From Janthinobacterium sp. 67 (GTDB taxonomy: Bacteria > Pseudomonadota > Gammaproteobacteria > Burkholderiales > Burkholderiaceae_D), in assembly GCF_002797895.1 (NCBI RefSeq), contig NZ_PGES01000002.1, forward strand, positions 124,001 to 188,000: a stretch of DNA of 64,000 nt. The letters run 5' to 3'. The notes beneath the pieces were generated by a model. That model made no database searches. It had not been told where the DNA came from and was given only the letters and a program-made list of their open reading frames with translations. Positions 34,802 through 43,299 of the stretch are shown one piece after another. The first letter of the stretch is position 1; the number at the start of each line of letters is the position of its first letter. The translations under genes were made by a program, and so were the position numbers.

Positions 34802-36123
34802 TTTGCTTCCTGATAGGAGATCGCAGGTGCGATCAATGCGCCGTTCGATTCAACGCGGCCGAGAATGCGGTCAATGTCTGAAGCGGCCCGATGCGATTCG
34901 GCGAGCGCTCGTACATATTGGGTTTTGGCCTGGAACAGCGTGCGTTGGGCATCGAGTACGTCGAGAAATCCGAACTTGCCCAACTCAAACCCCTTGGATG
35001 CCGCTTCATACGCGCTGAGCGCGCCCGGCAAAATTTCGGTACGTAAAATCCCCAATTCGGACTGGGCGGCTTCGAGGCGTGCCGATGCTTCGCCAACTTC
35101 CATTGTCAACCTGTTCTCCACCACTTTCAGTTCGTCCTTTGCCTTGTCGGCACGGCGCAATGCGGCAAGGACATTGCCTTGATTGCGGTCAAAGAACGGG
35201 AGGGGGATCGACAGACCCAGGATGGTGCGGCGTGGCCCTGCTTGACCGAGTTGTTCATCGCGCTGCGTGCCGACAATCACATTCAAGTCGGGTACCCGGC
35301 GGCTGCGTTCGACTTTGGCCAGTGCGATCTGGCGATCGATTTCGAGCCGTGCCCGCAGCGTTTGGGGTGCGCCTGGCAGGCGTGTCAGCAATTCGTTCGA
35401 TGTCGGAATGGCAGTAGATGACATATCAAGCGCCACCACAGAATAGAACTGCGGTGTTTGGATGCCCCAGGTTGCCGCAAGGCGCCGCTTGGAAAGCGTT
35501 AACTCGTTAGTTGCCTGATTGAGTTCAATTTTACTGCTTGCTCCCGCGACGCGCGCCCGCGTTTCTTCTACCGGAGACACTTTCCCGGCGATGACACGTC
35601 TTGCGGCGGCATCGCTGACGCGCTGGGCGAGTTGTTGCGATTCTTGTGCAAGTTGGTAGCGCTCTTGCGCCGCCACGACATCGAAAAATGCCGTCACGAC
35701 GTCTGCACGCAGCGACGTGCGGTAGCCAGCCAGATCAGCGGCAGCGATTTCGCTTCCGACATCGGCAGCGACGATGCGTGCAGCACGTTTGCCGCCCAGT
35801 TCCAAGGGCTGGCTAAACTGTACGGTTCTTGTCCGCTGTTCTTTCTGCAGACCCTCGGACAGGATAGAAAGTTCAGGATTGCGTCGTGCGCCGGCCTGGA
35901 TACGCTCACCAGCGGCGATATCAATATCGCGCGCGGCGGCCCGTAATCCCGGGTTTCCCTCAAAGGCGAGCCTGATTGCCTCAGACAGAGTGAGAGGCGT
36001 AGAACCGACCTGAGCGGCTTCTGTAATAATAGTTGCAGATGGCGGATATACCGTTTGTGCAGTCGTCTGCAAGGGATATGCCAATGCCAGCGCAAGCCCC
36101 AGCGGCATTAAAAATGGTCGCAT
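34798..36123 (-). CDS. czcC: Outer-membrane factor CzcC
   Basis: A 441-residue TolC-family channel. The signal peptide ends near TTAQTVYP. Two repeats with long helices follow (LTLSEAIRLAFEGNPGLRAAARDID; SIPLPFFDRNQGNVLAALRRADKAK). ATG 36123 is preferred because TTGGAG lies seven bases upstream; a start at 36135 is also in frame. It is the first structural gene after czcI, with a 115-bp gap. Confidence 0.88.
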   Translation of the reverse strand: MRPFLMPLGLALALAYPLQTTAQTVYPPSATIITEAAQVGSTPLTLSEAIRLAFEGNPGLRAAARDIDIAAGERIQAGARRNPELSILSEGLQKEQRTRTVQFSQPLELGGKRAARIVAADVGSEIAAADLAGYRTSLRADVVTAFFDVVAAQERYQLAQESQQLAQRVSDAAARRVIAGKVSPVEETRARVAGASSKIELNQATNELTLSKRRLAATWGIQTPQFYSVVALDMSSTAIPTSNELLTRLPGAPQTLRARLEIDRQIALAKVERSRRVPDLNVIVGTQRDEQLGQAGPRRTILGLSIPLPFFDRNQGNVLAALRRADKAKDELKVVENRLTMEVGEASARLEAAQSELGILRTEILPGALSAYEAASKGFELGKFGFLDVLDAQRTLFQAKTQYVRALAESHRAASDIDRILGRVESNGALIAPAISYQEAK

Positions 36124-36238
36124 AAAATTCTCCAAAAAATGAATAGGAAGAATCCGGCGACGACACGCCTACGCGTATGCGTAACGATCTACAAGGTACT
36201 ACAAAATGTGCAGATGTATAAGAACGAGTGTCGCCGGA

Positions 36239-36595
36239 CTAGGCGGCGACATGCCACTGAGGGCGTTCGGGTAATTCGAGATAGGGAGGGGGAAGTACTG
36301 GTACCGACAAGGGCGCCGGATGATCTATTATCATGGGTTCGAGGAAGCTGGCAGTCCATGCCAACACGCCAACAGATCCATGAGTGCATGATGGGCAATC
36401 GAGGTGGACCGAAGTTTTTTTCGGCGTAGACGCATTTCCACAACAAACATCCTTCGATTTGCTGTGTTCATGCTGGTGATGTCCGAAATGCTGGCTGGCT
36501 TTACCGGTCTCATGCATGCAATAGGCGCTCGCAACTCCCCAGCTCATCTGGAGAGTAAAAGCGACAGCTATCATGTAAAGGAACCGTTTGACCAT
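36239..36595 (-). CDS. czcI: CzcI-type small periplasmic protein
   Basis: A 118-residue protein with a signal peptide (about 1-24, cleaved near ASAYC). It carries YCMHETGKASQHFGHHQHEH and VCCGN, then HLDCPSCTHG, the Cys/His-rich pattern of CzcI/CzcN-type proteins that precede czcCBA. CzcI is linked to regulation of the czc operon in Cupriavidus, with an unclear mechanism. TATAAT occurs only about eight bases before the ATG on this strand, so the transcript may have a very short or no leader. Confidence 0.8.
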   Translation of the reverse strand: MVKRFLYMIAVAFTLQMSWGVASAYCMHETGKASQHFGHHQHEHSKSKDVCCGNASTPKKTSVHLDCPSCTHGSVGVLAWTASFLEPMIIDHPAPLSVPVLPPPYLELPERPQWHVAA

Positions 36596-36689
36596 GCGAA
36601 GTATTATAGCGCATGAAATTACTTTGGAATGTTGCGCGTGTTTCCTTGATAAGTTCAGAGCGTCGCGCTGAGCAAAATTTCACAAACTG

Positions 36690-36866
36690 AAGTATCTCCA
36701 TCGCTCCGTCGTCACCACCTTGTTGTCAGTTCCCTTGAGCTGGCCCGAGTAGCCGCCTTTATCTAGTTGCGTAGCGTCTGGTCGCTAAGTCCAAGCTCCT
36801 TGTCCATCGCCGAAATCGCTTGGCCTTCTGCCTCCACCGCGCTTGACGGCGAGCTCTTTGAACTCG
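36690..36866 (-). pseudogene. IS3-family OrfA remnant
   Basis: On the minus strand the sequence reads FEFKELAVK, then after a frameshift EGQAISAMDKELGLSDQTLRN, then TAG where Trp is expected, and IKAATRASSREL. This is the helix-turn-helix start of an IS3-family OrfA with at least two lesions. It abuts the FTR1 fragment at 36867-36873. Confidence 0.6.
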
Positions 36867-36872
36867 AAGGTG

Positions 36873-37098
36873 TAGACACCCAGGACATCAATCCGAGGCA
36901 TGGTGATTGGCGTTATTTCCAGATAGCCAATTTTTTGCAATGCAGCGACGCCTTTACACATGAGCACAACTGCCAGCACTGCAACCAGAGCCGAGCTGAA
37001 CGCGAAAAACTGGCTAATCGGCAAACGCGCCGAAGAGCGCAATAGAATCACACCGATGGCAGCGAGGATTGCCGTGCCGGTCGCAAGGCCGGCGAGCA
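36873..37098 (-). pseudogene. Internal fragment of an FTR1 permease gene (duplicated segment)
   Basis: These 226 bp match 51021-51246 inside the second FTR1 gene with fewer than about ten differences. They encode VLAGLATGTAILAAIGVILL to TPITMPRIDVLGVY, two membrane segments near the C-terminus (residues about 534-609 of the full protein). The left junction runs into the IS3 remnant; the right junction runs into unassigned sequence. It cannot be functional on its own. Confidence 0.85.
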
Positions 37099-37274
37099 CC
37101 CGTGCCCAAGCCAGCATCACCTTTGCGGACAAGAACACGGTCAAGGCCGACCTGGTCGCCAAGTAAGCCACCATGCGGCCCCTCACCGGGCAGCATGCGA
37201 GGGCCGCGAAGCCAGCGAGTGCCAGATCGTGCATACTTGTAGACAAGGCAAAAAATACTCTACGAAAGCATAGC

Positions 37275-38362
37275 ATGACTTCATCATCGTCTTCTTCCAG
37301 TCACGGCACGCATCAGGGGGTCGTGTACGCCTTGCTGGCAGCGGCCCTCTTCGGCGCCAGTACGCCCTTTGCCAAAACGCTGGTGGGTCAGGTCGCCCCG
37401 TCATTTTGGCCGGGGTGCTGTATCTGGGCAGCGGACTGGGCCTGCTGGCCTGCTTCATGGTACGCGCGGTGCTCACCCGCAAAAATCAGGACAAGCCTGC
37501 CACGCTCACGGGAGCGGATCTACCCTGGCTCGCGGGGGCGATCGCCTTCGGCGGGATTGCGGGGCCGGTATTGCTGATGTTTGGCCTGACGCTCACGCCT
37601 GCCTCGTCGGCATCGCTACTGCTCAATATCGAGGGCGTGCTTACGGCGATGCTTGCCTGGTTCGTCTTCAAGGAAAACTTCGACCGCCGCATTTTCATCG
37701 GCATGCTGCTGATCGTCGCCGCCGGCATCCTGCTGTCTTGGGAGCAAGTGCCCAAGCTTGGCGTGCCTTGGGGCGCGATCGCCATTGTCGGCGCCTGCCT
37801 GTGCTGGGGCATCGACAATAACCTGACGCGCAAGGTGTCGGCCAGCGATGCTTTGCAGATTGCCGCCTTGAAGGGCCTGGTGGCCGGTTCCGTCAACCTG
37901 GCTATTGCCCTGGCCCTCGGTTATTCCTTGCCCAGCGTCAGCATTTCCCTGAGTGCCGGACTGGTTGGTTTTTGCGGCTATGGCTTGAGCCTGGTGATGT
38001 TCGTGCTGGCGTTGCGCCACCTGGGAACGGCCCGTACCGGCGCTTATTTCTCGGCAGCACCGTTTGTCGGGGCGGTCATCTCGCTGTTCATGCTGGGCGA
38101 GATACCAGGACTGCTTTTCTGGCTAGCCGCAGCACTGATGGCCGCGGGTATCTGGCTGCATTTGACGGAAAAGCACGATCACGATCACGAGCATGAACCG
38201 TTGTTCCACACGCATGCACACACCCATGACGCCCATCACCAGCATACGCATGACGACAGTTGGGATGGCAAGGAGCCGCATGTGCATGCGCATCAACATG
38301 TGCCGCTGCGCCATGCGCATCTCCATTACCCCGACATTCATCATCGGCACGATCATTCATGA
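37275..38362 (+). pseudogene. EamA/DMT-family permease with His-rich tail, one-base frameshift
   Basis: The gene encodes about ten membrane segments of the drug/metabolite transporter (EamA) type. The start at ATG 37275 reads YALLAAALFGASTPFAKTLVGQVAP. The frame breaks near 37400, and the rest (from LAGVLYLGSGLGLLACF to the end) continues in another frame; restoring one G would rejoin them as VAPVILAGVLY. The C-terminal 65 residues are extremely His-rich (HDHDHEHEPLFHTHAHTHDAHHQH), suited to Zn/Co/Ni binding. It may be a sequencing error or a recent loss. The stop overlaps the 3' end of the convergent next gene. Confidence 0.75.
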
Positions 38363-38916
38363 CTCTGGTCAAGGAGAAGGTTGCATGGGCTGAAATCGCG
38401 GATTCGCACAATCTCGTCGAGCTTACGGGTGTCGAGGGTGAATTCGTACTCTCCCAAATAGATGGAATGCTTGGAAGGACCAGCGATGATTGACGAGGCT
38501 GGAGCTAACGTCTGAAGGATTACGCCGCCTTTGCCGACGGCGTTCAAGCCGCCAGCGAACGTGCTGGCCATCCCCTCCCTGCTGGTCCATGCGGTTCCGA
38601 CCATACCATTTTCAAGCCGATCAATGTTCTCACCTCGATATAGTTCCACTGACGGGCCGTTGTAGCGCGGGAGCCAAACCCATAACATATCCATTAGCAA
38701 AGCATCGTCATCTATAAGCTGCCGAATGTAGTGATGAGATACATGCCATTGTGTGTGGAAGTTATCGGCAATGGTGCGATCCTTCGGCGGGCAAATGATC
38801 AGTCTTTTGAACAGGGAGCGCCATTCGGTTCGGTGCAGCGCAACATCGGGGCTCTTCAAAATCGGCCCATACTCTTTTCCTTCCAGAATATGCCTCAAAA
38901 GCGGTGAGTGACTCAT
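38353..38916 (-). CDS. Putative mono-ADP-ribosyltransferase-like protein
   Basis: A 187-residue soluble protein of no family I can name. Residues 92-165 have the layout of R-S-E-type ADP-ribosyltransferases: LYRGE (Arg94), AWTSREGMASTFA (Thr111-Ser112 in a W-T-S turn), then GGVILQTLAPASSI and GEYEFTLD (Glu156-x-Glu158). The N-terminal 90 residues are basic and helical. There is no signal peptide. It is convergent with the DMT gene (10-bp overlap) and stands 160 bp from the left end of the pbr transposon. Function is inferred from motif order only. Confidence 0.5.
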   Translation of the reverse strand: MSHSPLLRHILEGKEYGPILKSPDVALHRTEWRSLFKRLIICPPKDRTIADNFHTQWHVSHHYIRQLIDDDALLMDMLWVWLPRYNGPSVELYRGENIDRLENGMVGTAWTSREGMASTFAGGLNAVGKGGVILQTLAPASSIIAGPSKHSIYLGEYEFTLDTRKLDEIVRIRDFSPCNLLLDQSHE

Positions 38917-39115
38917 CTTGATTCCGGAAATTAATACAGTCCATTGTATCGGATAGGCGTCTCCCTGCGAGACACTGCAGTCGCAACGCGTCTCGTTTTT
39001 ACATGTTTTGACCCAGTAGCAACGATCAAACCCGAGCAGTTGACTATCAGGTGCTCAGTGGATAGATCCGGCAATTAGGGGTCAGCTCACGAAACGGAAA
39101 AAATCGTACGCTAAG

Positions 39116-39195
39116 ATTTTCCAGGCGCCAGATGTAATCTCCGATCAGGTTGATGTGCTCCCAGGAATAGGTACAAAACTCTGAAAAGCGCTTAA
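39116..39195 (-). pseudogene. Remnant of a tnpA 3' end beside the left terminal repeat
   Basis: On the minus strand this short stretch encodes [13 protein letters not shown] next to the left terminal repeat. About 38 of 40 bases agree with the 3' end of the intact tnpA (near 48846-48890). It lacks the last 15 or so codons. The left terminus therefore derives from a tnpA-proximal end of a related transposon. Confidence 0.8.
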
Positions 39196-39233
39196 GGGGG
39201 AGTCTCAGAAAACGGAAAATAAAGCACGTTTAG
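39196..39233. repeat. Internal 38-bp Tn21-type terminal repeat
   Basis: A second, different Tn3-family end lies 80 bp inside the left terminus. It begins GGGGGAGTCTCAGAAAACGG and ends AAAGCACGTTTAG, close to the Tn21/IS1071-type consensus I know. It probably is the original left end of an older pbr transposon. Confidence 0.75.
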
Positions 39234-39254
39234 CTCGGTCATGTGGTTTGCAGG

Positions 39255-39692
39255 TCAAGCGACAGACAAATTTGAGGTGGAAACGGAATGGCAAGAATGA
39301 TCGGTCAGCCCTTGAAGGATGCCGCACGCGTCTACCAGTTGAGCACCGGGGCACTTCTCGCGCAAAGTAACCAAGTGCTGCTTTAACTGCAACAACGCTT
39401 CCACGCGCATTTCCACCTGCTGGATATGGGCATCCAGTAGCGCATTGACTTCGCCGCAATCCTGAGTCGGGTTGTCTCGCAGGCCCAGCAGTGCTCGGAT
39501 TTCGCTCAACTTCATGTCGAGCGAACGGCAATGGCGGATGAACTTCAAGCGCTCGACGTGCTCCTCAACATACAGCCTGAAGTTGCCCTCACTGCGCGCG
39601 GGTGGCGGCAATAGTCCTTCAGTTTCGTAGTAACGGATGGTCACAATCTCGCACCCTGTCCGTTTGGCGAGTTCGCCAATCCTGATTTTCAT
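39255..39692 (-). CDS. pbrR: MerR-type lead/cadmium regulator PbrR
   Basis: A 145-residue dimeric activator. The winged helix-turn-helix is at 1-70 (IRIGELAKRTGCEIVTIRYYE), followed by the dimer helix. Cys14, 55, 79, 114, 123 and 134 are at the positions of the PbrR/CadR family, where Cys79 (DCGEVN), Cys114 (KCPG) and Cys123 (ACGIL) bind Pb(II) or Cd(II). It is divergent from pbrA across a 94-bp gap that contains the 19-bp-spaced promoter it would untwist. The tail (HSCHSVSTSNLSVA) is short. Confidence 0.9.
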   Translation of the reverse strand: MKIRIGELAKRTGCEIVTIRYYETEGLLPPPARSEGNFRLYVEEHVERLKFIRHCRSLDMKLSEIRALLGLRDNPTQDCGEVNALLDAHIQQVEMRVEALLQLKQHLVTLREKCPGAQLVDACGILQGLTDHSCHSVSTSNLSVA

Positions 39693-39719
39693 GTTTCGTC
39701 CTCATTTTTCATTTAATGC

Positions 39720-39750
39720 TTGACTCTATAGTAGCTATAGAGATTTTAAT
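39720..39750 (+). promoter_or_regulatory. MerR-type pbrA promoter and operator
   Basis: TTGACT at 39720-39725 and TTTAAT at 39745-39750 are 19 bases apart, the overlong spacing typical of MerR-activated promoters. The spacer holds the dyad CTCTATAGTAGCTATAGAG (39724-39742), a perfect operator for a dimer. AAAGGA lies before ATG 39787. Confidence 0.85.
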
Positions 39751-39786
39751 AGGCAATAACAAACGATCTATATAAAAGGAATTGCC

Positions 39787-42192
39787 ATGAGCGAATGCGG
39801 TTCAAAGGGGTGCGGCTGCTCGACCATGCCTGTCATCCAGCCCACGGTGCAAGCCCAATCCAAGGCCGAATCGCCCCAAGCGGTCTACCGGATCGAGAAC
39901 ATGGACTGTCCCACGGAAGAGGCGCTGATCCGTAGCAAGCTGGCAAGGTTGCCGGGTGTGGTCGGACTCGACTTCAACCTGATGCAGCGCACCTTGGCCG
40001 TGCGGCACGAACTGCCGTCGCTATCCCCAGTTGAGCAAGCCTTGATGGCCATCGGCATGCACGCCGTGCGCATGGACGAAGCATCGGCCGGGCAAACCAC
40101 CAAACTGGCCATTGCAAAGATGGATTGCCCGACCGAAGAGGCTCTGATCCGCAACAAGCTCGCCACGGTGGCCGGGGTTGCCGATCTTGATTTCAATCTG
40201 ATCCAGCGCACGCTGGCCGTGCGCCATGCACCTCACACACTGCCGGATGTCTTGGCCGCATTGAAATCGCTCGAATTCGATGTGCAAGTGCTCGATGCAA
40301 AGGACGACACCCCCTCATCTGCGGCATTGACGCCCGCCTCTACCAACTGGTGGCCGCTCGGCATTTCCTTGGTCGCGGCATCGGCTGCGGAAGGTGTCTA
40401 TTGGCTCTACAACGGCAACCACTGGTCGGTCATGGTTTTGGCATTGGTCGCCATCTTCACGGGCGGCTTGTCCACCTACAAGAAGGGTTGGATCGCGCTC
40501 AAGAACCGCAATCTCAACATGAACGCGCTGATGTCGATTGCTGTCACGGGCGCGATGTTGATCGGCCACTGGCCGGAAGCGGCGATGGTGATGGTGCTTT
40601 TCGCATTGGCCGAGGTGATCGAAGCCAAGTCGCTGGATCGCGCCCGCAACGCCATCCGTGGCTTGCTCGATCTTGCCCCGGAACGAGCCACGGTGCAGCA
40701 GCCGGATGGCACATGGCGCGAAGTGGGGGTTAAACAGGTTGCCATCGGCAGCCGGGTTCGCATCAAGCCGGGCGAACGCATCGCGCTGGATGGGGAGATA
40801 TTGGAAGGGCACTCCACCGTCAACCAAGCACCGATCACCGGCGAAAGCCTGCCGGTCGAGAAAGCGCCGGGCGATCCGGTGTTCGCCGCCACCATCAACG
40901 AATCCGGCTCGTTCGAGTATCGCGTCACGGCCATGGCCAGCAATTCCACGCTGGCCCGCATCATCCACGCGGTGGAAGCCGCTCAAGGCAGCCGCGCGCC
41001 GACTCAGCGCTTTGTCGATCAGTTCGCCCGCTGGTACACGCCCGTCATGTTCGGCATCGCAATCACCGTTGCGCTGGTGCCCCCGCTGTTCATGGGAGCG
41101 GCGTGGCTGGACTGGATTTACCGCGCGCTGGTTTTGCTGGTCGTCGCCTGCCCGTGCGCGCTGGTGATCTCCACGCCAGTCAGCATCGTCAGCGGCTTGG
41201 CCGCCGCTGCGCGCCACGGCATTCTCATCAAAGGTGGCGTGTATCTGGAAGCAGGCCACAAGCTGCGCTGGCTGGCACTGGATAAGACCGGCACGATCAC
41301 GCACGGCAAGCCCGCGCAGACCGATTTCATCGCATGGGCAAACGCATCTCCCACCAGTAGCCGTAGCATCGCCGCCAGTCTGGCGGCCCGCTCTGACCAT
41401 CCGGTATCCAAAGCCGTAGCGCAGGCCGCGAACGCCGAAGGTGTTGCCCTGCACGAAGTTATCGAGTTCGCCGCGCTGCCCGGCCGGGGCGTGCGAGGTA
41501 GCATTGATGGTGCAACCTATCACCTTGGCAACCATCGGTTGCTCGAAGAGCTGGGGCGCTGCACGCCGGAACTGGAACAGCGCATTGCAGCGATCGAGAC
41601 CGAAGGCAAGACCGTGGTGATACTGGTGGGCGCAAGTGGCACACAAGCCCTCATCGCGGTGGCGGATACCATCAAGGACAGCAGCAGGAACGCCATCGCC
41701 GAGCTGCATGCGATGGGCATCAACACCATGATGTTGACCGGCGACAATCCGCATACCGCGCTGGCGATTGCCGCTCAGGCAGGGATCGACCGTGCGCAGG
41801 GTAATTTGCTGCCACAGGACAAGCTGCGCGAGGTCGAGCAACTGGCGCAGATCGGCAAGGTCGGCATGGTAGGCGACGGCATCAACGATGCCCCGGCCTT
41901 GGCGCGTGCTGACATTGGCTTTGCAATGGGGGCCGCAGGCACCGACACCGCCATCGAGACGGCCGACGTGGCTCTGATGGACGATGACCTGCGCAAGATT
42001 CCAACTTTCGTGCGCCTGTCGCGTGCGACAGCTCAAGTGCTGACGCAAAACATCGTGTTGGCGCTCGGCATCAAGGTGGTGTTTCTGGTTCTGACCTTCA
42101 CCGGCCATGCGACCATGTGGATGGCCGTATTTGCTGACATGGGAGCCAGCTTGCTCGTCGTGGGCAACGGCTTGAGGTTGTTGCGCCGATGA
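39787..42192 (+). CDS. pbrA: P1B-2 Pb/Cd/Zn-exporting ATPase PbrA
   Basis: An 801-residue inner-membrane pump for Pb(II), Cd(II) and Zn(II). The N-terminus has a short Cys cluster (CGSKGCGC) and two HMA-like domains (about 34-95 and 103-170), each with MDCPTEEALIR in place of the usual GMTCxxC. The membrane metal site is CPC (VVACPCALVIS, near 455). DKTGT is near 499 and GDGINDAP near 697. It shares about its whole length with the ATPase at 60058. Its stop overlaps the next gene by ATGA, placing both in one operon under PbrR. Confidence 0.92.
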   Translation: MSECGSKGCGCSTMPVIQPTVQAQSKAESPQAVYRIENMDCPTEEALIRSKLARLPGVVGLDFNLMQRTLAVRHELPSLSPVEQALMAIGMHAVRMDEASAGQTTKLAIAKMDCPTEEALIRNKLATVAGVADLDFNLIQRTLAVRHAPHTLPDVLAALKSLEFDVQVLDAKDDTPSSAALTPASTNWWPLGISLVAASAAEGVYWLYNGNHWSVMVLALVAIFTGGLSTYKKGWIALKNRNLNMNALMSIAVTGAMLIGHWPEAAMVMVLFALAEVIEAKSLDRARNAIRGLLDLAPERATVQQPDGTWREVGVKQVAIGSRVRIKPGERIALDGEILEGHSTVNQAPITGESLPVEKAPGDPVFAATINESGSFEYRVTAMASNSTLARIIHAVEAAQGSRAPTQRFVDQFARWYTPVMFGIAITVALVPPLFMGAAWLDWIYRALVLLVVACPCALVISTPVSIVSGLAAAARHGILIKGGVYLEAGHKLRWLALDKTGTITHGKPAQTDFIAWANASPTSSRSIAASLAARSDHPVSKAVAQAANAEGVALHEVIEFAALPGRGVRGSIDGATYHLGNHRLLEELGRCTPELEQRIAAIETEGKTVVILVGASGTQALIAVADTIKDSSRNAIAELHAMGINTMMLTGDNPHTALAIAAQAGIDRAQGNLLPQDKLREVEQLAQIGKVGMVGDGINDAPALARADIGFAMGAAGTDTAIETADVALMDDDLRKIPTFVRLSRATAQVLTQNIVLALGIKVVFLVLTFTGHATMWMAVFADMGASLLVVGNGLRLLRR

Positions 42193-43280
42193 GCTGGAAA
42201 TTCATTCTCTATGACTGGGGTACTCTGAACCTCACATTGTTTCAAGCCATCAATGCGGGGACGCCAGCGACACTCGATCCGTTTGCGTGGTTCTTCAGCC
42301 TCGTTGGCAGCTACTGGACAGCGCCACTGATGCTGCTGAGTCTGTGGTGGTGGTCGAAGTCGGCCACCGATCCAGCGCGCGGCCATGCTGTGCGGCTGCG
42401 GCTCGCTGGCTTTGGCATGGCCTTCATGCTGGCTTTGCTCGCCGCCGCCGTCTTAAAGCTGTGGCTCGACTTCCCACGCCCACCCGCCGTCCTCGGCGAC
42501 CTGGTGCGCGTCATCGGTGAGATTGAGCGGCACTACAGCCTGCCCAGCGGGCATGCCACCTATTCGGCGCTGGTTGTCGGCGCGCTCTGGCCCTTGGTGG
42601 GACGACGTGGCCGCATCGGTTTGATGCTGTATGCCGGGTTGGTCGGCTGGTCGCGCATCGCAGCTGGGATGCACTTCCCGGCCGACGTGCTGGCGGGTTG
42701 GATCCTCGGATTGAGTTCTACCGTTCTCGCCGGGTGGCTGATTCCACTTGCTGCCCCTGCATGGCAAACGGCGCGCCGCACACCGGCCTTAATCTGGTAT
42801 GGGGTGGCCGCCTGCGCCGTCATGACCGATCAGCTCTCAAAGCTCGCCATCAGCCGCATGCTTGCTTATGGTGAACAGGTTGAAGTCACAGCGTTTTTCA
42901 ACTTTGTCCATGTATTGAATCCTGGGGCTGCATTCAGTTTCCTAGCGAGCGCGAGCGGTTGGCAACGCTACTTCTTTATTACCCTGGGCCTGACGGTCTC
43001 AGCCTGGCTGGTACACATGCTGCGGCAGCGCCTGAACCGCCTCGAAGCGGTGGGTTATAGCCTGATCCTCGGTGGCGCACTCGGGAACGTCGCGGATCGC
43101 GTCTTGCGCGGGCAAGTCGTGGATTTCCTCGACTTCCATTGGCTGCACGCACACTGGCCGGCCTTTAATCTCGCCGATGTGGCCATCACGTCTGGGGCGG
43201 TTCTGCTCATTGTGAAAGGGCTGAACCAAAGCAAGACAGTGGACGCAAAGCCAATTGAGAATTATAATCATTCGCAATAA
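42189..43280 (+). CDS. pbrBC: PAP2 phosphatase / LspA signal-peptidase fusion (PbrBC)
   Basis: A 363-residue polytopic protein joining two enzymes. Residues 1-200 are a PAP2-type phosphatase with KLWLDFPRPP, YSLPSGHATYS (PSGH near 119) and GWSRIAAGMHFPAD. PbrB is an undecaprenyl-pyrophosphate phosphatase thought to supply phosphate that traps exported Pb(II). Residues about 205-360 are a prolipoprotein signal peptidase (LspA) with NPGAAFSF, GNVADRVLRG and FNLADVAI, keeping both catalytic Asp residues. This fusion is known from pbr operons. The gene is coupled to pbrA. Confidence 0.88.
   Translation: MSWKFILYDWGTLNLTLFQAINAGTPATLDPFAWFFSLVGSYWTAPLMLLSLWWWSKSATDPARGHAVRLRLAGFGMAFMLALLAAAVLKLWLDFPRPPAVLGDLVRVIGEIERHYSLPSGHATYSALVVGALWPLVGRRGRIGLMLYAGLVGWSRIAAGMHFPADVLAGWILGLSSTVLAGWLIPLAAPAWQTARRTPALIWYGVAACAVMTDQLSKLAISRMLAYGEQVEVTAFFNFVHVLNPGAAFSFLASASGWQRYFFITLGLTVSAWLVHMLRQRLNRLEAVGYSLILGGALGNVADRVLRGQVVDFLDFHWLHAHWPAFNLADVAITSGAVLLIVKGLNQSKTVDAKPIENYNHSQ
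43254..43278. promoter_or_regulatory. Fur-like palindrome before pbrT
   Basis: A 25-bp imperfect palindrome runs from ATTGAGAAT to ATTCGCAAT with an AT-rich centre (AT-x-AT triplets). It overlaps the pbrBC stop codon and lies 21 bases before ATG 43300. Its shape matches Fur boxes, suggesting separate iron control of pbrT; this needs binding data. Confidence 0.5.
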
Positions 43281-43299
43281 TATTATCCTGGAATTTCAC

